Of a DNA stretch of 43,859 nt, positions 7,860 to 16,426 are shown piece after piece. Positions within the stretch are counted from its first letter, which is position 1. Every line of letters begins with the position of its first letter. Position numbers and translations under genes: made by a program. Source of the stretch: Klebsiella pneumoniae (lineage in GTDB: Bacteria > Pseudomonadota > Gammaproteobacteria > Pseudomonadales > Azotimanducaceae); contig CAMDVY010000001.1 in the NCBI GenBank assembly GCA_945878745.1, positions 1 to 43,859 on the forward strand. The letters run 5' to 3'. Under the pieces are notes generated by a model. It had not been told where the DNA came from. It saw nothing but the letters and a program-made list of their open reading frames with translations, and made no database searches.

Positions 7860-8753
7860 CCAGCTGCGCATGGTCTTGGAAACCAGCTCGCTCGCGTCCT
7901 GTTGAACAAAGTGTCCGGCGCCTGGCACAGTCACCAGTGTCAGGTCCTTGTCCAGCCATTCCCAGGTGTTGTTGAGCGCGGCAGGCAGCAGAGCCTGATC
8001 ATCAAGTCCGTGGAACATCAGCACCGGCATGGCGATCTTCGGCATGGTTGGCGCCGCAGCAGATGCCTGACCCTCGGCTGGTGGGCGCGGATAGTTGGCC
8101 TTGTAGAAGTTCAACATGCCTTCAAAGCTGCTGCGTGAAAATGCCTCAACGTAGACCTTTCTTGCTTCTTCATCTTTCACCCAACCGGCCAGTCCCTCGG
8201 CTGTCAGGCTTTTGTGTGCATCGGGTTGTTGAAAGCGGAAGGCATACTCGCTGTTGGCTTGTTGTGTCTTGTTGGTGGCGATTTCACGCGCGAGACCTTG
8301 TGGATGTGGCAAGTTGAGGATAATCAGATGGCTCACGAGATCCGGTCGAGACATCGCAACGTTCCACGCGACAGCGCCGCCCCAGTCATGGCCGACAACG
8401 ATTGCAGATTCGGCGCCCTCGGCGGCAATCACAGCGGCGACGTCGGCAACCAGATTTGGCATCGCGTATGCAGCGACTCCAGTCGGTTGATCACTCTTGT
8501 TGTAGCCGCGCTGGTCAATGGCGGCGATGCGAAAGTGCGGCGCCAGGATTTCCATTTGATCTCGCCATGAATACCAGAAATCGGGAAATCCATGGATCAT
8601 CACTACCAGTGGTCGTGTGCCATTTGCAGCACCGGTGGTGACGTAGTGAATCTTCACACCGTCGTTGGTGGCGAAGTGATCCTCCACCTCCAGGGCGTGG
8701 ACGGAGCAGAACACGAAAGACAGCGCGATCAGCAAGGCAGTTCGTGGGGTCAT
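7839..8753 (-). CDS. Exported alpha/beta hydrolase, epoxide-hydrolase type
   Basis: The 304-residue enzyme starts with a signal peptide (TALLIALSFVFCSVHA) and carries the HGxP oxyanion motif (H54-G-F-P57) and the nucleophile elbow G-H-D123-W-G-G. An Asp rather than Ser nucleophile is the mark of epoxide hydrolases and haloalkane dehalogenases. A later HGLDDQ strand end and GAGHFVQQ give the acid and the catalytic His. The ATG at 8753 has a GGAG eight bases upstream, while a TTG two codons earlier is too close to it. The gene follows the esterase gene by 14 bases, so they form a likely two-gene unit. The substrate is not identifiable. Confidence 0.85.
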   Translation of the reverse strand: MTPRTALLIALSFVFCSVHALEVEDHFATNDGVKIHYVTTGAANGTRPLVVMIHGFPDFWYSWRDQMEILAPHFRIAAIDQRGYNKSDQPTGVAAYAMPNLVADVAAVIAAEGAESAIVVGHDWGGAVAWNVAMSRPDLVSHLIILNLPHPQGLAREIATNKTQQANSEYAFRFQQPDAHKSLTAEGLAGWVKDEEARKVYVEAFSRSSFEGMLNFYKANYPRPPAEGQASAAAPTMPKIAMPVLMFHGLDDQALLPAALNNTWEWLDKDLTLVTVPGAGHFVQQDASELVSKTMRSWLLQRLP

Positions 8754-8767
8754 GGTCAAAACTCCGT

Positions 8768-9859
8768 TCAGTGCAGGTGTCGATAGAGAAATGGCAGGCT
8801 TACGTCCATCCGGTAATCGATGCCGGAGTGAGAATCCGGGAACTCTTCGTAAGTATGGGCTATCCCGTGGCGGTTCAGTTCGCGAGACAGTTGACGCGCA
8901 CCATAGTGCAGGTGGTACTGATCATGCCAGCCGCAGTCGATAAAGATGCCTTTCAGAGACTGCAGGTTTTTCACATATCGCTGCACCATGTGAACCGGAT
9001 CGTGCTTGAGCCATTGACGCCAGCGGGCGGTAATCAACTCGCCGGTCTCCAGATCGAACGGTAGATGGAAGCCGTTGGGCACGTCAGGGTTCGGGTCATA
9101 GGTGGCGGCCATGCAGAGCATCATCAACGTCATTACCTCGTTTCCTGAGGGACGAGGTTTCTTCCAGATGTGTTCAAGGAAACGATGCGCCCGACCGTCG
9201 TCCAGGCCAGAGGATGATCGGGACGTCTGCTTTGGAAGCCGATATGGACCAGATTGTTGACCTGGCTCGCGGTACTTCGCCAATACGTCAAGGGCAGTCG
9301 GCCACTCCGCCCGATAACAGAAATCGAAAAAGGCGTCCCCGGAGTGGTCCGCGACAGCACCCCAGTATCTGGCGTACTTCATGCCATGGACAATTGCACC
9401 ATAGCCTCCTGAAGACTTGCCGAAACAGCCGCGGTGGTCGCGCTCCGGAATTGTGTTGAAGGACTTGTCTACGAACGGAATGAGTTCGCGGGTCAGATAG
9501 TCGGCGTAGGCGCCGATGGCGGTCGAGTTGACGTACTGGTTTCCGCCAAGCGAGGTGAAACAATCCGGGAAGACGACGATGACGGGGCCGATTTTTTTAT
9601 CTTTGCTCAGTCTTGCGAGTTGTTCGGGAACGTTTTCGTCAAAGGCTTTCCACGCGACATGCGATGGTCCGGAACCCGTGTATCCCGTCAGGTCGAAGAA
9701 CACGGGATAGCGTTTTTTCCCATCGATCCGATAGTTCGGGGGCAACCAGACTGGAAATGTGCGTGTTGCTGGATCGCCCAGAGGATTGTCAGCAAGCAGC
9801 GAGGAGGTGTGCTCGACCAACACAACCTGACCCGCAGGCCAGGTGGGGCGCTTGCGCAT
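8768..9859 (-). CDS. Putative esterase (esterase D/PHB depolymerase-like alpha/beta hydrolase)
   Basis: This 363-residue protein fits the putative-esterase family (PF00756-like, which includes esterase D, mycolyltransferases and enterochelin esterase). The nucleophile elbow is G147-K-S149-S-G151-G in a RGCFGKSSGGYGA context. An early FDLTGYTGSGP segment provides the oxyanion loop, and the C-terminal DSHSGIDYR contains the probable catalytic His. No signal peptide is seen, so it is probably cytoplasmic. An AGGA nine bases before the ATG supports the start. It lies directly upstream of the exported epoxide-hydrolase-type gene on the same strand. Confidence 0.8.
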   Translation of the reverse strand: MRKRPTWPAGQVVLVEHTSSLLADNPLGDPATRTFPVWLPPNYRIDGKKRYPVFFDLTGYTGSGPSHVAWKAFDENVPEQLARLSKDKKIGPVIVVFPDCFTSLGGNQYVNSTAIGAYADYLTRELIPFVDKSFNTIPERDHRGCFGKSSGGYGAIVHGMKYARYWGAVADHSGDAFFDFCYRAEWPTALDVLAKYREPGQQSGPYRLPKQTSRSSSGLDDGRAHRFLEHIWKKPRPSGNEVMTLMMLCMAATYDPNPDVPNGFHLPFDLETGELITARWRQWLKHDPVHMVQRYVKNLQSLKGIFIDCGWHDQYHLHYGARQLSRELNRHGIAHTYEEFPDSHSGIDYRMDVSLPFLYRHLH

Positions 9860-9927
9860 GATGAGATGTCCTGACGATTTGGCAGAAAGTGACTGCGGAG
9901 ATTATCCGCAGTCACAGGCCGCCGGTG

Positions 9928-10812
9928 TCAAGCGGCGTCGCGAAGCGCCTGAATTCGTACTTCCAGTGGCGGGTGGGACGAGAAGAGTGCTCGGAATCCT
10001 GCCTGCAATCCGCCGGAAATTCCAAAGGCGGTCATTGACTCCGGCAGCACGGATGGCTGACCAGACGAGACGCGCAACCGCTCCAGAGCCGAAATCATCG
10101 CTGATCGGCTGGACAGTGAGGCGCCAGAGGTATCCGCACGGAACTCCCGGCGTCGCGAAAACCAGGCCACAATCATCGAGGCAAGAATGCCAAGAACCAG
10201 TTCGGCAACTATTGAAGTAACAAAGTAGCCCAGGCCGTGACCATTCTCGTTCTTGAGAATTACACGGTCTACGAAGTGGCCGATGATACGTGCGAAGAAC
10301 ATGACAAAGGTGTTCACCACGCCCTGGATCAGGGTCAGCGTCACCATGTCGCCATTCGCAACGTGACCGATTTCGTGGCCGAGTACCGCCTCAACTTCGG
10401 AACGACTCATGTGATCAAGCAGGCCGGTGCTCACTGCCACCAAAGCACTGTTTCGGCTGGCGCCAGTGGCGAACGCATTTGGCTGGTTCGAAGGAAATAT
10501 TGCCACCTCTGGCATACCGATGCCCGCAGCTTTGGCCTGTCGTTCAACCGTTGCGAGCAGCCAGCGCTCGGTGTCGTTGCGTGGTGTTTGGATGACTTGA
10601 GCGCCTGTTCCACGCTTGGCCATCCACTTCGAAATCAGCAGCGAAATGAATGCACCACCAAACCCGATCAGGGCGCAAAAAACCAGCAGTGCCTGCAGAT
10701 TCAGATCGACTCCGTTGGCCTGCAGAATCGACTCAAACCCCAGCAATCGGAAGGTGACGCTGGCGATGAGGACGACAGCAAGGTTGGTCAACAGAAAGAG
10801 GACGACGCGCAT
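9928..10812 (-). CDS. htpX: Membrane zinc protease HtpX
   Basis: HtpX is an inner-membrane M48 metalloprotease that degrades misfolded membrane proteins along with FtsH. The 294-residue product begins MRVVLFLLTNLAVVL with a first membrane helix, has a second at residues 45-62, the zinc site H146-E-I-G-H150, and the third ligand E223 in REFRADTSGA. Two further hydrophobic segments lie between the zinc ligands. The length matches the E. coli protein (about 293). The ATG at 10812 is chosen because the conserved N terminus begins there. A longer reading frame upstream would run through the promoter. A sigma-32-like promoter lies 40 bases upstream. Confidence 0.96.
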   Translation of the reverse strand: MRVVLFLLTNLAVVLIASVTFRLLGFESILQANGVDLNLQALLVFCALIGFGGAFISLLISKWMAKRGTGAQVIQTPRNDTERWLLATVERQAKAAGIGMPEVAIFPSNQPNAFATGASRNSALVAVSTGLLDHMSRSEVEAVLGHEIGHVANGDMVTLTLIQGVVNTFVMFFARIIGHFVDRVILKNENGHGLGYFVTSIVAELVLGILASMIVAWFSRRREFRADTSGASLSSRSAMISALERLRVSSGQPSVLPESMTAFGISGGLQAGFRALFSSHPPLEVRIQALRDAA

Positions 10813-10852
10813 GTTCCGGATACTCCAGTCGGATAGTGTGCACCTGCAACGA

Positions 10853-10879
10853 TATATGGGTAGGAAAGGTGAATTCAAG
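10853..10879 (-). promoter_or_regulatory. Sigma-32 (heat-shock) type promoter for htpX
   Basis: Read on the minus strand, CTTGAAT (10879-10873) is followed after 11 bases by ACCCATAT (10861-10854). The sigma-32 consensus is CTTGAAA, 11-16 bases, CCCCATNT. Transcription would begin around 10846 and give a leader of about 35 bases to the htpX ATG. E. coli htpX is known to be under heat-shock control, so motif, position and gene agree. The spacing is at the short end. Confidence 0.6.
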
Positions 10880-10930
10880 GCTTGGACGGAAATGCCACCG
10901 GCCGCACGGTTTCAGTGAACACGCTCGGTT

Positions 10931-11674
10931 ATGTTCGGCCTGATAGATTCATTGGGTTCGGGTATGGCGGACGCCTTCCAGAAGCGTACAGCGGCAGAAA
11001 ACGAGCTGGCGATGCTGCGCGTTGAAATCGCCAAGTGGCAGCAGCGTGTGCCGAAGATCACCGAGTTGTTGCGCAATCGTAGCGATGCGCTCGCCGCTTC
11101 GGAGCAGCTGAATCGTCAGCTGCGCAAGGCTCTCGCTGAAGAACAGGGAAAGTCCGCACAGCTCGCCGACAGGTCCGGCAATTCTGCGATGCAGGAAGGC
11201 AGCACAGAGACTGAAGAGGAAACCATCGCCCTGCGGTTTGAGTTGTTTCGTCTGAAAAAAGAACTTGGCTCGCTGGAAACCCGAAATCGGATGCTGGCGG
11301 AAACGGTGGAAGTGCTGACGCATCAGTTTTCTCATGCGAACACAGAGCTTCTGGCATTCAGACGCGCCCGTGAACTCGCGCTGGACAAGTCGCCAAACGA
11401 CGCCGGAGATGCCGCCACGCATATCTCGGTCTCGCCGGCCGAACCAACTCCTCCCGATCTGCTGCAGATTCGTGGTGTCGGTATCAAGACCCGGCAGAGG
11501 CTCGCCGAAGCCGGCATCAACAGTGTCGAAAACCTCGCTTTGGTCGCGCCTGAAACGCTGGATGATCCAGCTTCCCCCTTGTTTTCCCTTGGATCGCGCA
11601 TTCGACGCGAGTGCTGGGTAGAACAAGCCCGACAACTGCTGGACTTATACATCGCCCCAGCCGGTGGACTGTGA
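10931..11674 (+). CDS. Coiled-coil protein with C-terminal helix-hairpin-helix domain, function unknown
   Basis: I do not recognise this 247-residue gene. Residues 15-75 and 95-150 are rich in Glu, Lys, Arg, Leu and Ala in heptad-like order and should form two coiled coils, separated by a Gly/Ser/Glu linker (81-98). A Pro/Ser-rich linker (155-175) leads to residues 176-206, DLLQIRGVGIKTRQRLAEAG with following NSVENLA, a helix-hairpin-helix pattern of the type found in DUF4332, RPB/ribosomal L-type fusions and other nucleic-acid-binding proteins. There is no signal peptide or membrane segment. No clear ribosome binding site precedes the ATG. It is divergent from htpX with about 118 bases between. 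A DNA- or RNA-binding scaffold is inference. Confidence 0.65.
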   Translation: MFGLIDSLGSGMADAFQKRTAAENELAMLRVEIAKWQQRVPKITELLRNRSDALAASEQLNRQLRKALAEEQGKSAQLADRSGNSAMQEGSTETEEETIALRFELFRLKKELGSLETRNRMLAETVEVLTHQFSHANTELLAFRRARELALDKSPNDAGDAATHISVSPAEPTPPDLLQIRGVGIKTRQRLAEAGINSVENLALVAPETLDDPASPLFSLGSRIRRECWVEQARQLLDLYIAPAGGL

Positions 11675-11811
11675 CTTTGCGCTGGGTCTTTTGCGAAGAA
11701 TGGTTCTCAGCACTACTGGCTAAATACACATAAACGAAGGACTTTTTCTTTCGCCTTTCCCGGGCTATAGTTCAAGAACCTGAGAACGGTCAGCTTTGCG
11801 AAGGATGGGTG

Positions 11812-12042
11812 ATGGCGACGGAACCAACGGTTACCGTCGACTCTGAATCTCTGGACTCGCGACGCTCCGGCGAAGACCGCCGGTCGGAAATGGATAGGCG
11901 CCGTGCATCGAAAGGGTTATTCGAGCTAAGGGCCAGGCGAGATGGACTCGCTTCCGATCGAAGGCAAAATTCACGTCGCGGTGAGGGCACCGATGTGAAA
12001 GTTCGCTGGTATGCGTTTTGGCGACGTACGGAAAGTCTGTAG
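11812..12042 (+). CDS. Small arginine-rich protein with DRR repeats
   Basis: The 76-residue product has no function I can name. It carries repeated basic motifs: RRSGEDRRSEMDRRR near residues 16-30, SDRRQNSRRG near 48-57, and WRR at the end. Similar GEDRR...DRR stretches occur as linkers in many proteobacterial proteins, but here they make up the whole chain. The ATG at 11812 has AGGA six bases upstream, which favours it over the GTG one codon earlier. The high Arg and Asp content with the aromatic end (VRWYAFW) suggests a nucleic-acid or membrane-surface contact, but this is only inference. The gene lies alone between the coiled-coil protein and cytochrome c4. Confidence 0.6.
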   Translation: MATEPTVTVDSESLDSRRSGEDRRSEMDRRRASKGLFELRARRDGLASDRRQNSRRGEGTDVKVRWYAFWRRTESL

Positions 12043-12150
12043 TCGGCGACAGCAAGACGGCGGATAAAAATAATGAGAACAAAGCACGCCATTGTGTTGT
12101 TGGGCTGTCGTGCGACCCCTGTTTCTATTGATCTTATCTGCGAGGAATTA

Positions 12151-12777
12151 ATGAAAAACGCGCACGTCCGGGTGTTGGCCGTGGTCTTGGCCATGCTTTC
12201 CCCTGTGTGTATCGCGGCGGGTAATGCTGTGCAAGGCAAGGCAGCCTATGCGGTCTGCTCTGCCTGCCATGGCCAGAACGGTGAAGGCAACATGGCGATG
12301 AATGCGCCCCGGCTGGCTGGCCAGGAAGGCTGGTATCTGGTGCGACAGCTGGAAGCCTACAGACTCGGTCATCGAGGCACCAAACCCGGTGACACCTTTG
12401 GCATGCAGATGCGGCCCATGGCAAGCACCGTGTCCACGCCTGCAGCGATCGAGAATCTGGTGGCCTATGTAGAGTCACTCCCCGTCGCCAGGAACGCACC
12501 GACAGTGAAGGGTGACTCTGCAAAAGGTAAGGTCGCTTATGCGGTGTGTGCAGCTTGTCACGGGCAAAAAGCTGAAGGGCTTGAGCAAATGGGCGGACCC
12601 CGACTGGCCGGGCTTGACGACTGGTATCTCCAGCGTCAGATCCAGAATTTCAAGAAGGGTCTGCGCGGTTACCATCCAGAGGATGTCTTTGGCCGTCAGA
12701 TGTCACCAATGGCAGCAACCCTTGCCGATGACGCGGCGATCGGCAACGTCGTCGCCTACATCAACACGTTGAATTGA
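12151..12777 (+). CDS. Dihaem cytochrome c4
   Basis: The 208-residue product is a periplasmic diheme c-type cytochrome. After a signal peptide (residues 1-23, cleavage near IAA-GN) two homologous halves follow, each with a haem site: C36-SA-C39-H40 and C133-AA-C136-H137. Each half later has a Met within QMRPMAS or QMSPMAA that would be the axial ligand. The GDTFGMQM / EDVFGRQM repeats confirm the internal duplication. Cytochromes c4 donate electrons to terminal oxidases such as cbb3. The ATG at 12151 has GAGGA just before it. It is followed seven bases later by alanine racemase. Confidence 0.92.
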   Translation: MKNAHVRVLAVVLAMLSPVCIAAGNAVQGKAAYAVCSACHGQNGEGNMAMNAPRLAGQEGWYLVRQLEAYRLGHRGTKPGDTFGMQMRPMASTVSTPAAIENLVAYVESLPVARNAPTVKGDSAKGKVAYAVCAACHGQKAEGLEQMGGPRLAGLDDWYLQRQIQNFKKGLRGYHPEDVFGRQMSPMAATLADDAAIGNVVAYINTLN

Positions 12778-12784
12778 TCGCAGT

Positions 12785-13831
12785 TTGTCGTCGCGTCTCA
12801 CCGTTGATCTGAGTGCGTTAGGCGATAACTTTCGAACCCTCAGCCGGTACACCTCCTGTGGAGCGGTGCTCAAGGCGGATGCCTACGGCATGGGCGCAGG
12901 TGAGGTCGGACGCCATCTTCAAAGTCTGGGCTGTGGCGACTTCTTTGTTGCCAGTGCTGTCGAAGGCGCAGCGCTGAGACGGTCCCTGACTCGTTCTCCA
13001 AGGATCCATGTGTTCGCGGGGGCAATTGAATCCACTGTCGACATGCTGCGTGAACATGACTTGCGGCCGGTCCTCAACACGGTTGATCAACTGGATGCCT
13101 GGCGGGCGCGCGGGCGAGGGCTGCCATGCAGCATCCATGTAGATACCGGTATGGCTCGATTGGGTTTACCGTGGAATGAGGTCGAAAGACTCAATTTTAT
13201 TGGACTATCGCTCGAGTCAGTGCTTACTCACATGGCCTGCGCGGACGAACCCGAACACCCGTTCAACGACATCCAGCTCGATCGGTTTGGCGCTGTGCTG
13301 CCTCACTTCCCGCACGCCTCGATCAGCCTGGGTAATAGCCCGGCCATCCTGTCCGGTTACCATGATCGCTTCGACCGACCTCATCTGGGGCGCCCGGGTA
13401 TAGCCCTTTATGGTGGAAACCCTTTCGCGAAGCTGGCCAATCCGATGCGGGCTGTGGCGTTGGTTGAAGCCCGGATTTTGCAGGTTCGGCGGGTGCCTCG
13501 GGGTGAATCTATCGGCTACGGCGGCACATATGTCACACCCAGGGACGCCGAAATAGCAACGCTTGGGATTGGTTATGCCGATGGAATTCCGCGTGCGTTG
13601 TCGAACGTCGGGAGTGTCGCCGACAACGTCAGACGATTCCCCATCGTCGGTCGGGTGAGCATGGATCTTCTCCAGGTTGACATCACTGACAGCGGATTGG
13701 GTGAGGGAGACTGGCTTGAAGTTTTTGGTGGCAAGATCTCTCTGGATGAAATGGCCGCGTCTGCCGGTACTTTCAGTTACGAGATCCTGACCCGAATTGG
13801 TCCCCGCATGGAGCGTGTCTACTGCTCCTGA
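12785..13831 (+). CDS. alr: Alanine racemase
   Basis: PLP-dependent interconversion of L- and D-alanine for peptidoglycan synthesis or D-alanine catabolism. The 348-residue enzyme has the PLP lysine K30 in VLKADAYGMG and the second catalytic base Y245 in SIGYGGTYV, plus GRVSMDLLQVD in the C-terminal beta domain. The length is slightly below the usual 355-370. No ATG is available: a stop at 12770-12772 limits the frame, so the TTG at 12785 is the most likely start, without a clear ribosome binding site. Translation is probably coupled to cytochrome c4, whose stop is seven bases before. Its 3' end overlaps the convergent TPR gene by 13 bases. Confidence 0.92.
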   Translation: MSSRLTVDLSALGDNFRTLSRYTSCGAVLKADAYGMGAGEVGRHLQSLGCGDFFVASAVEGAALRRSLTRSPRIHVFAGAIESTVDMLREHDLRPVLNTVDQLDAWRARGRGLPCSIHVDTGMARLGLPWNEVERLNFIGLSLESVLTHMACADEPEHPFNDIQLDRFGAVLPHFPHASISLGNSPAILSGYHDRFDRPHLGRPGIALYGGNPFAKLANPMRAVALVEARILQVRRVPRGESIGYGGTYVTPRDAEIATLGIGYADGIPRALSNVGSVADNVRRFPIVGRVSMDLLQVDITDSGLGEGDWLEVFGGKISLDEMAASAGTFSYEILTRIGPRMERVYCS

Positions 13832-14361
13832 GGACCGCTTGAAGGCATGAGTTGTTCGAGTGATTCAGGCGAGTGACCCGCAGCCGTCAAGGCATCGCGC
13901 ATAGCGCCGACGATATCGCCTCGCTGACGACGAATAATGCCCCGATTGAATGCAGCGAGCGGTGTTGGTTTGGTCAGCAGGGCATCGGTGTAGGCGCTCT
14001 CGGCTGCCACCAGATCTCCTTCAAGCCAGGCCAGGTAACCGAGTGTCATGCGGGCGTCGATGTCAGCGGGATGCATGCGGATTGCTTCCGTCAGATCAGT
14101 CCTCGCGGCGGCCCGATTGTCCTGGCGAATCCGCAGAATCGCTCGGTTGTTCAGGATTGCAGCAGAGGCTTCAGGTGTCTTTGTTTCAGCCAAGGCTGTC
14201 GAGCAATAGCCGATGATTCTGTCGTTGATTTCCAGATCGGTGGACTCTGAAGCGGCTTGAAAACAGACCTGCGCCATATCGAAGTCGACAGCGGATGGTT
14301 GAGCTGCAATGACAAGAGTCGCAAGTGCAGACGTGGTCAGGAAAGTGATTGTGCGTAACAT
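13819..14361 (-). CDS. Exported TPR protein
   Basis: A 180-residue protein with a signal peptide (TITFLTTSALATLVIAA) and three to four tetratricopeptide repeats: NNRAILRIRQDNRAAARTDL, then DARMTLGYLAWLEGDLVAAE, then AAFNRGIIRRQRGDIVGAMR. An N-terminal Cys pair (residues about 33 and 53) could form a disulfide in the periplasm. TPR proteins mediate protein contacts, and the partner here is unknown. The gene converges with alr, and its start lies 43 bases from that of the SDR gene on the other strand. No strong ribosome binding site is visible. Confidence 0.75.
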   Translation of the reverse strand: MLRTITFLTTSALATLVIAAQPSAVDFDMAQVCFQAASESTDLEINDRIIGYCSTALAETKTPEASAAILNNRAILRIRQDNRAAARTDLTEAIRMHPADIDARMTLGYLAWLEGDLVAAESAYTDALLTKPTPLAAFNRGIIRRQRGDIVGAMRDALTAAGHSPESLEQLMPSSGPQEQ

Positions 14362-14404
14362 AAGCCCGGATTCTAACTGAGCAACTCATCGGGGAGAGCA
14401 GGTC

Positions 14405-15220
14405 ATGGGGGCACCAAGTGTAAATAAGAAGGGACTGCTGGCAGGAAAGGTCGCAGTTGTCACCGGAGCAAGCCGCGGAATTGGCGAGGCGATTGCGCTG
14501 CGTTATGCGATGGAGGGTGCGCGTGTTGTTGTCTCCGCTCGCACTGTCGAAGAAGGTGATCACATCCTGCCAGGCAGTATCAGTGCGACCGTTGCGCGCA
14601 TTCGGGCTGCAGGTGGCGAGGCGATTGCAGTGCGTTCCGACCTGTCAAAGGAGGAGGATCGACTGGCGCTGATCGATGCCGCCGAAGCCGCCTTTGGTCC
14701 GGTCGACATCCTGGTCAATAACGCTGCGGTGACTTTTTATTCACCAGTGGCCAGTTTTTCCGAAAAGCGTTTTCGACTGATGATGGATGTGCAGGTATGG
14801 GGGCCATTCCAGCTCGCTCAGCGGGTACTGCCTGGCATGGTGACGCGAGGTAGCGGCTGGATTCTCAACATTTCATCACACGCAGCGATTCATCCGGAGA
14901 AGACTCTCGGCCGTTCGGGTGGCGCGGTCTATGGGATGTGCAAGGCAGCACTCGAGCGGTTTACGACGGGTCTGGCCGTCGAACACTACAACGACGGTAT
15001 CGGCGTCAATGTGATATCACCCGGTCTGGTGGCGACCCCGGGCGCCGTCCATCACAACCTGATCAACGAACAGAGCAAACATCGGGTAACTCCGGTTGAA
15101 CACATGGCGGAAGCCTGTTTGCGACTTGTGCATGGAGATTCGAAACAGCTCACCGGTCGCATCGACTATGCTGATGCAGTGATGAAGGAATTCAATCTGC
15201 AGGCTGCGGGTCTGATATGA
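14405..15220 (+). CDS. Short-chain dehydrogenase/reductase
   Basis: The 271-residue enzyme is a classical NAD(P)-dependent SDR: cofactor motif TGASRGIG (residues 20-27), NNAA at 105-108, catalytic Ser in ILNISSHAA (about 157) and Y176-x-x-x-K180 in YGMCK. The Arg-rich strand end VVVSART favours NADP, though this is weak. A loop of about 10 residues (HILPGSIS) after the first beta strand pair is a feature of a subset of actinobacterial and proteobacterial SDRs of unknown substrate. GGGGAG about nine bases before the ATG supports the start. It precedes the alanine dehydrogenase gene by 41 bases and may be in the same transcript. Confidence 0.88.
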   Translation: MGAPSVNKKGLLAGKVAVVTGASRGIGEAIALRYAMEGARVVVSARTVEEGDHILPGSISATVARIRAAGGEAIAVRSDLSKEEDRLALIDAAEAAFGPVDILVNNAAVTFYSPVASFSEKRFRLMMDVQVWGPFQLAQRVLPGMVTRGSGWILNISSHAAIHPEKTLGRSGGAVYGMCKAALERFTTGLAVEHYNDGIGVNVISPGLVATPGAVHHNLINEQSKHRVTPVEHMAEACLRLVHGDSKQLTGRIDYADAVMKEFNLQAAGLI

Positions 15221-15261
15221 CCTGATCCCGTCCGGTTGATGAAACGAGCGTGGAGGTGGTG

Positions 15262-16353
15262 GTGCAGATTGGTGTACCGAAGGAAATCAAGGTTCACGAA
15301 TATCGGGTCGGCCTGTCACCGGCTTCCGTGCTTGAACTGACCAGGGCTGGGCACTCAGTACTGGTTGAGCATGGTGCGGGCGAAGGCATAGGTTTTACCG
15401 ATCAGCAGTACAAAGCTGCAGGCGCGCTGCTCGGTAGCGTAGACGATGCGTTTGCCGCAGAACTTGTTGTCAAAGTCAAAGAACCACAACTGCATGAATG
15501 CGCGCGGCTCAGTGCGGGACAGATCCTCTTCACCTACCTGCATCTGGCTGCGGATCCGTCGCAGGCGCAGGCGCTGATGGCATCGGGAGCCACGGCAATC
15601 GCTTATGAAACTGTGGCAGGGCCGCACGGTGGATTACCTCTGCTAAGCCCCATGAGTGAAGTTGCCGGACGCATGTCGATTCAGGTCGGCGCCTGGTGCC
15701 TGCAAAGGGCCAATGGCGGGCGAGGCACACTGCTTGGTGGCGTTCCTGGCGTACAGCCTGGACGCGTGGTGATTCTCGGCGGTGGCATCGCTGGCGCCAA
15801 TGCAGCAGCCATGGCAGTCGGTATGCAGGCTGAAGTTGCGATTCTCGAGAAGTCCGTCGAACGTATGCGTACGCTGGTGGATCATTTTGAAGGACGCGCT
15901 CGCGTGTTGATGGCGTCAGCCGACGCCATTGAAGAGCATGTTCACGATGCAGACCTCGTGGTGGGCGCCGTACTGATTCCAGGTGACAGCACGCCAAAAC
16001 TGGTTTCACGTGAGTTGGTCAGGCGCATGCCAAATGGCGCGGCGATGGTCGATATTTCCATAGACCAGGGCGGCTGTTTCGAGACGAGTCGGCCAACTAC
16101 CCACGATCAGCCCATATTCGTCGACGAAGGGGTCGTGCATTACTGTGTTACCAACATGCCAGGCGCAGTAGCAAGAACATCAACGCTGGCGCTGAACAAC
16201 GTGACGTTGCCCTATGTCAAGGTGCTGGCCGATCTCGGCTGGCAGCGCGCACTGGCGCAAGACCCGGGATTCGCGAGCGGATTGAATGTGCAGGCCGGTG
16301 AGGTCAAGCATCCTGCCGTGCGTCATGCGCTGAAGTTGCCACCGCTGAACTGA
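15262..16353 (+). CDS. ald: Alanine dehydrogenase
   Basis: NAD-dependent oxidative deamination of L-alanine to pyruvate and ammonia, or the reverse. The 363-residue protein has the AlaDH/PNT N terminus QIGVPKEIKVHEYRVGLSP, the substrate Lys in VKVKEPQ, the catalytic His in TYLHLAAD, and a Rossmann motif VILGGGIAGANAAAMA. The C-terminal DISIDQGGCFETSRPTTH block is characteristic of Ald rather than transhydrogenase. GGAGG five bases before the GTG at 15262 supports this start. Several other in-frame GTG codons precede it. With the neighbouring aminotransferase, which would make alanine from pyruvate, it could regenerate pyruvate. Confidence 0.95.
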   Translation: MQIGVPKEIKVHEYRVGLSPASVLELTRAGHSVLVEHGAGEGIGFTDQQYKAAGALLGSVDDAFAAELVVKVKEPQLHECARLSAGQILFTYLHLAADPSQAQALMASGATAIAYETVAGPHGGLPLLSPMSEVAGRMSIQVGAWCLQRANGGRGTLLGGVPGVQPGRVVILGGGIAGANAAAMAVGMQAEVAILEKSVERMRTLVDHFEGRARVLMASADAIEEHVHDADLVVGAVLIPGDSTPKLVSRELVRRMPNGAAMVDISIDQGGCFETSRPTTHDQPIFVDEGVVHYCVTNMPGAVARTSTLALNNVTLPYVKVLADLGWQRALAQDPGFASGLNVQAGEVKHPAVRHALKLPPLN

Positions 16354-16426
16354 ACAATATCCGGTGCCGCGCCGTCGGTGATCACGTAAAGTGCTGGTGG
16401 AATGCACTTTGCGAAACCTCACCAAC

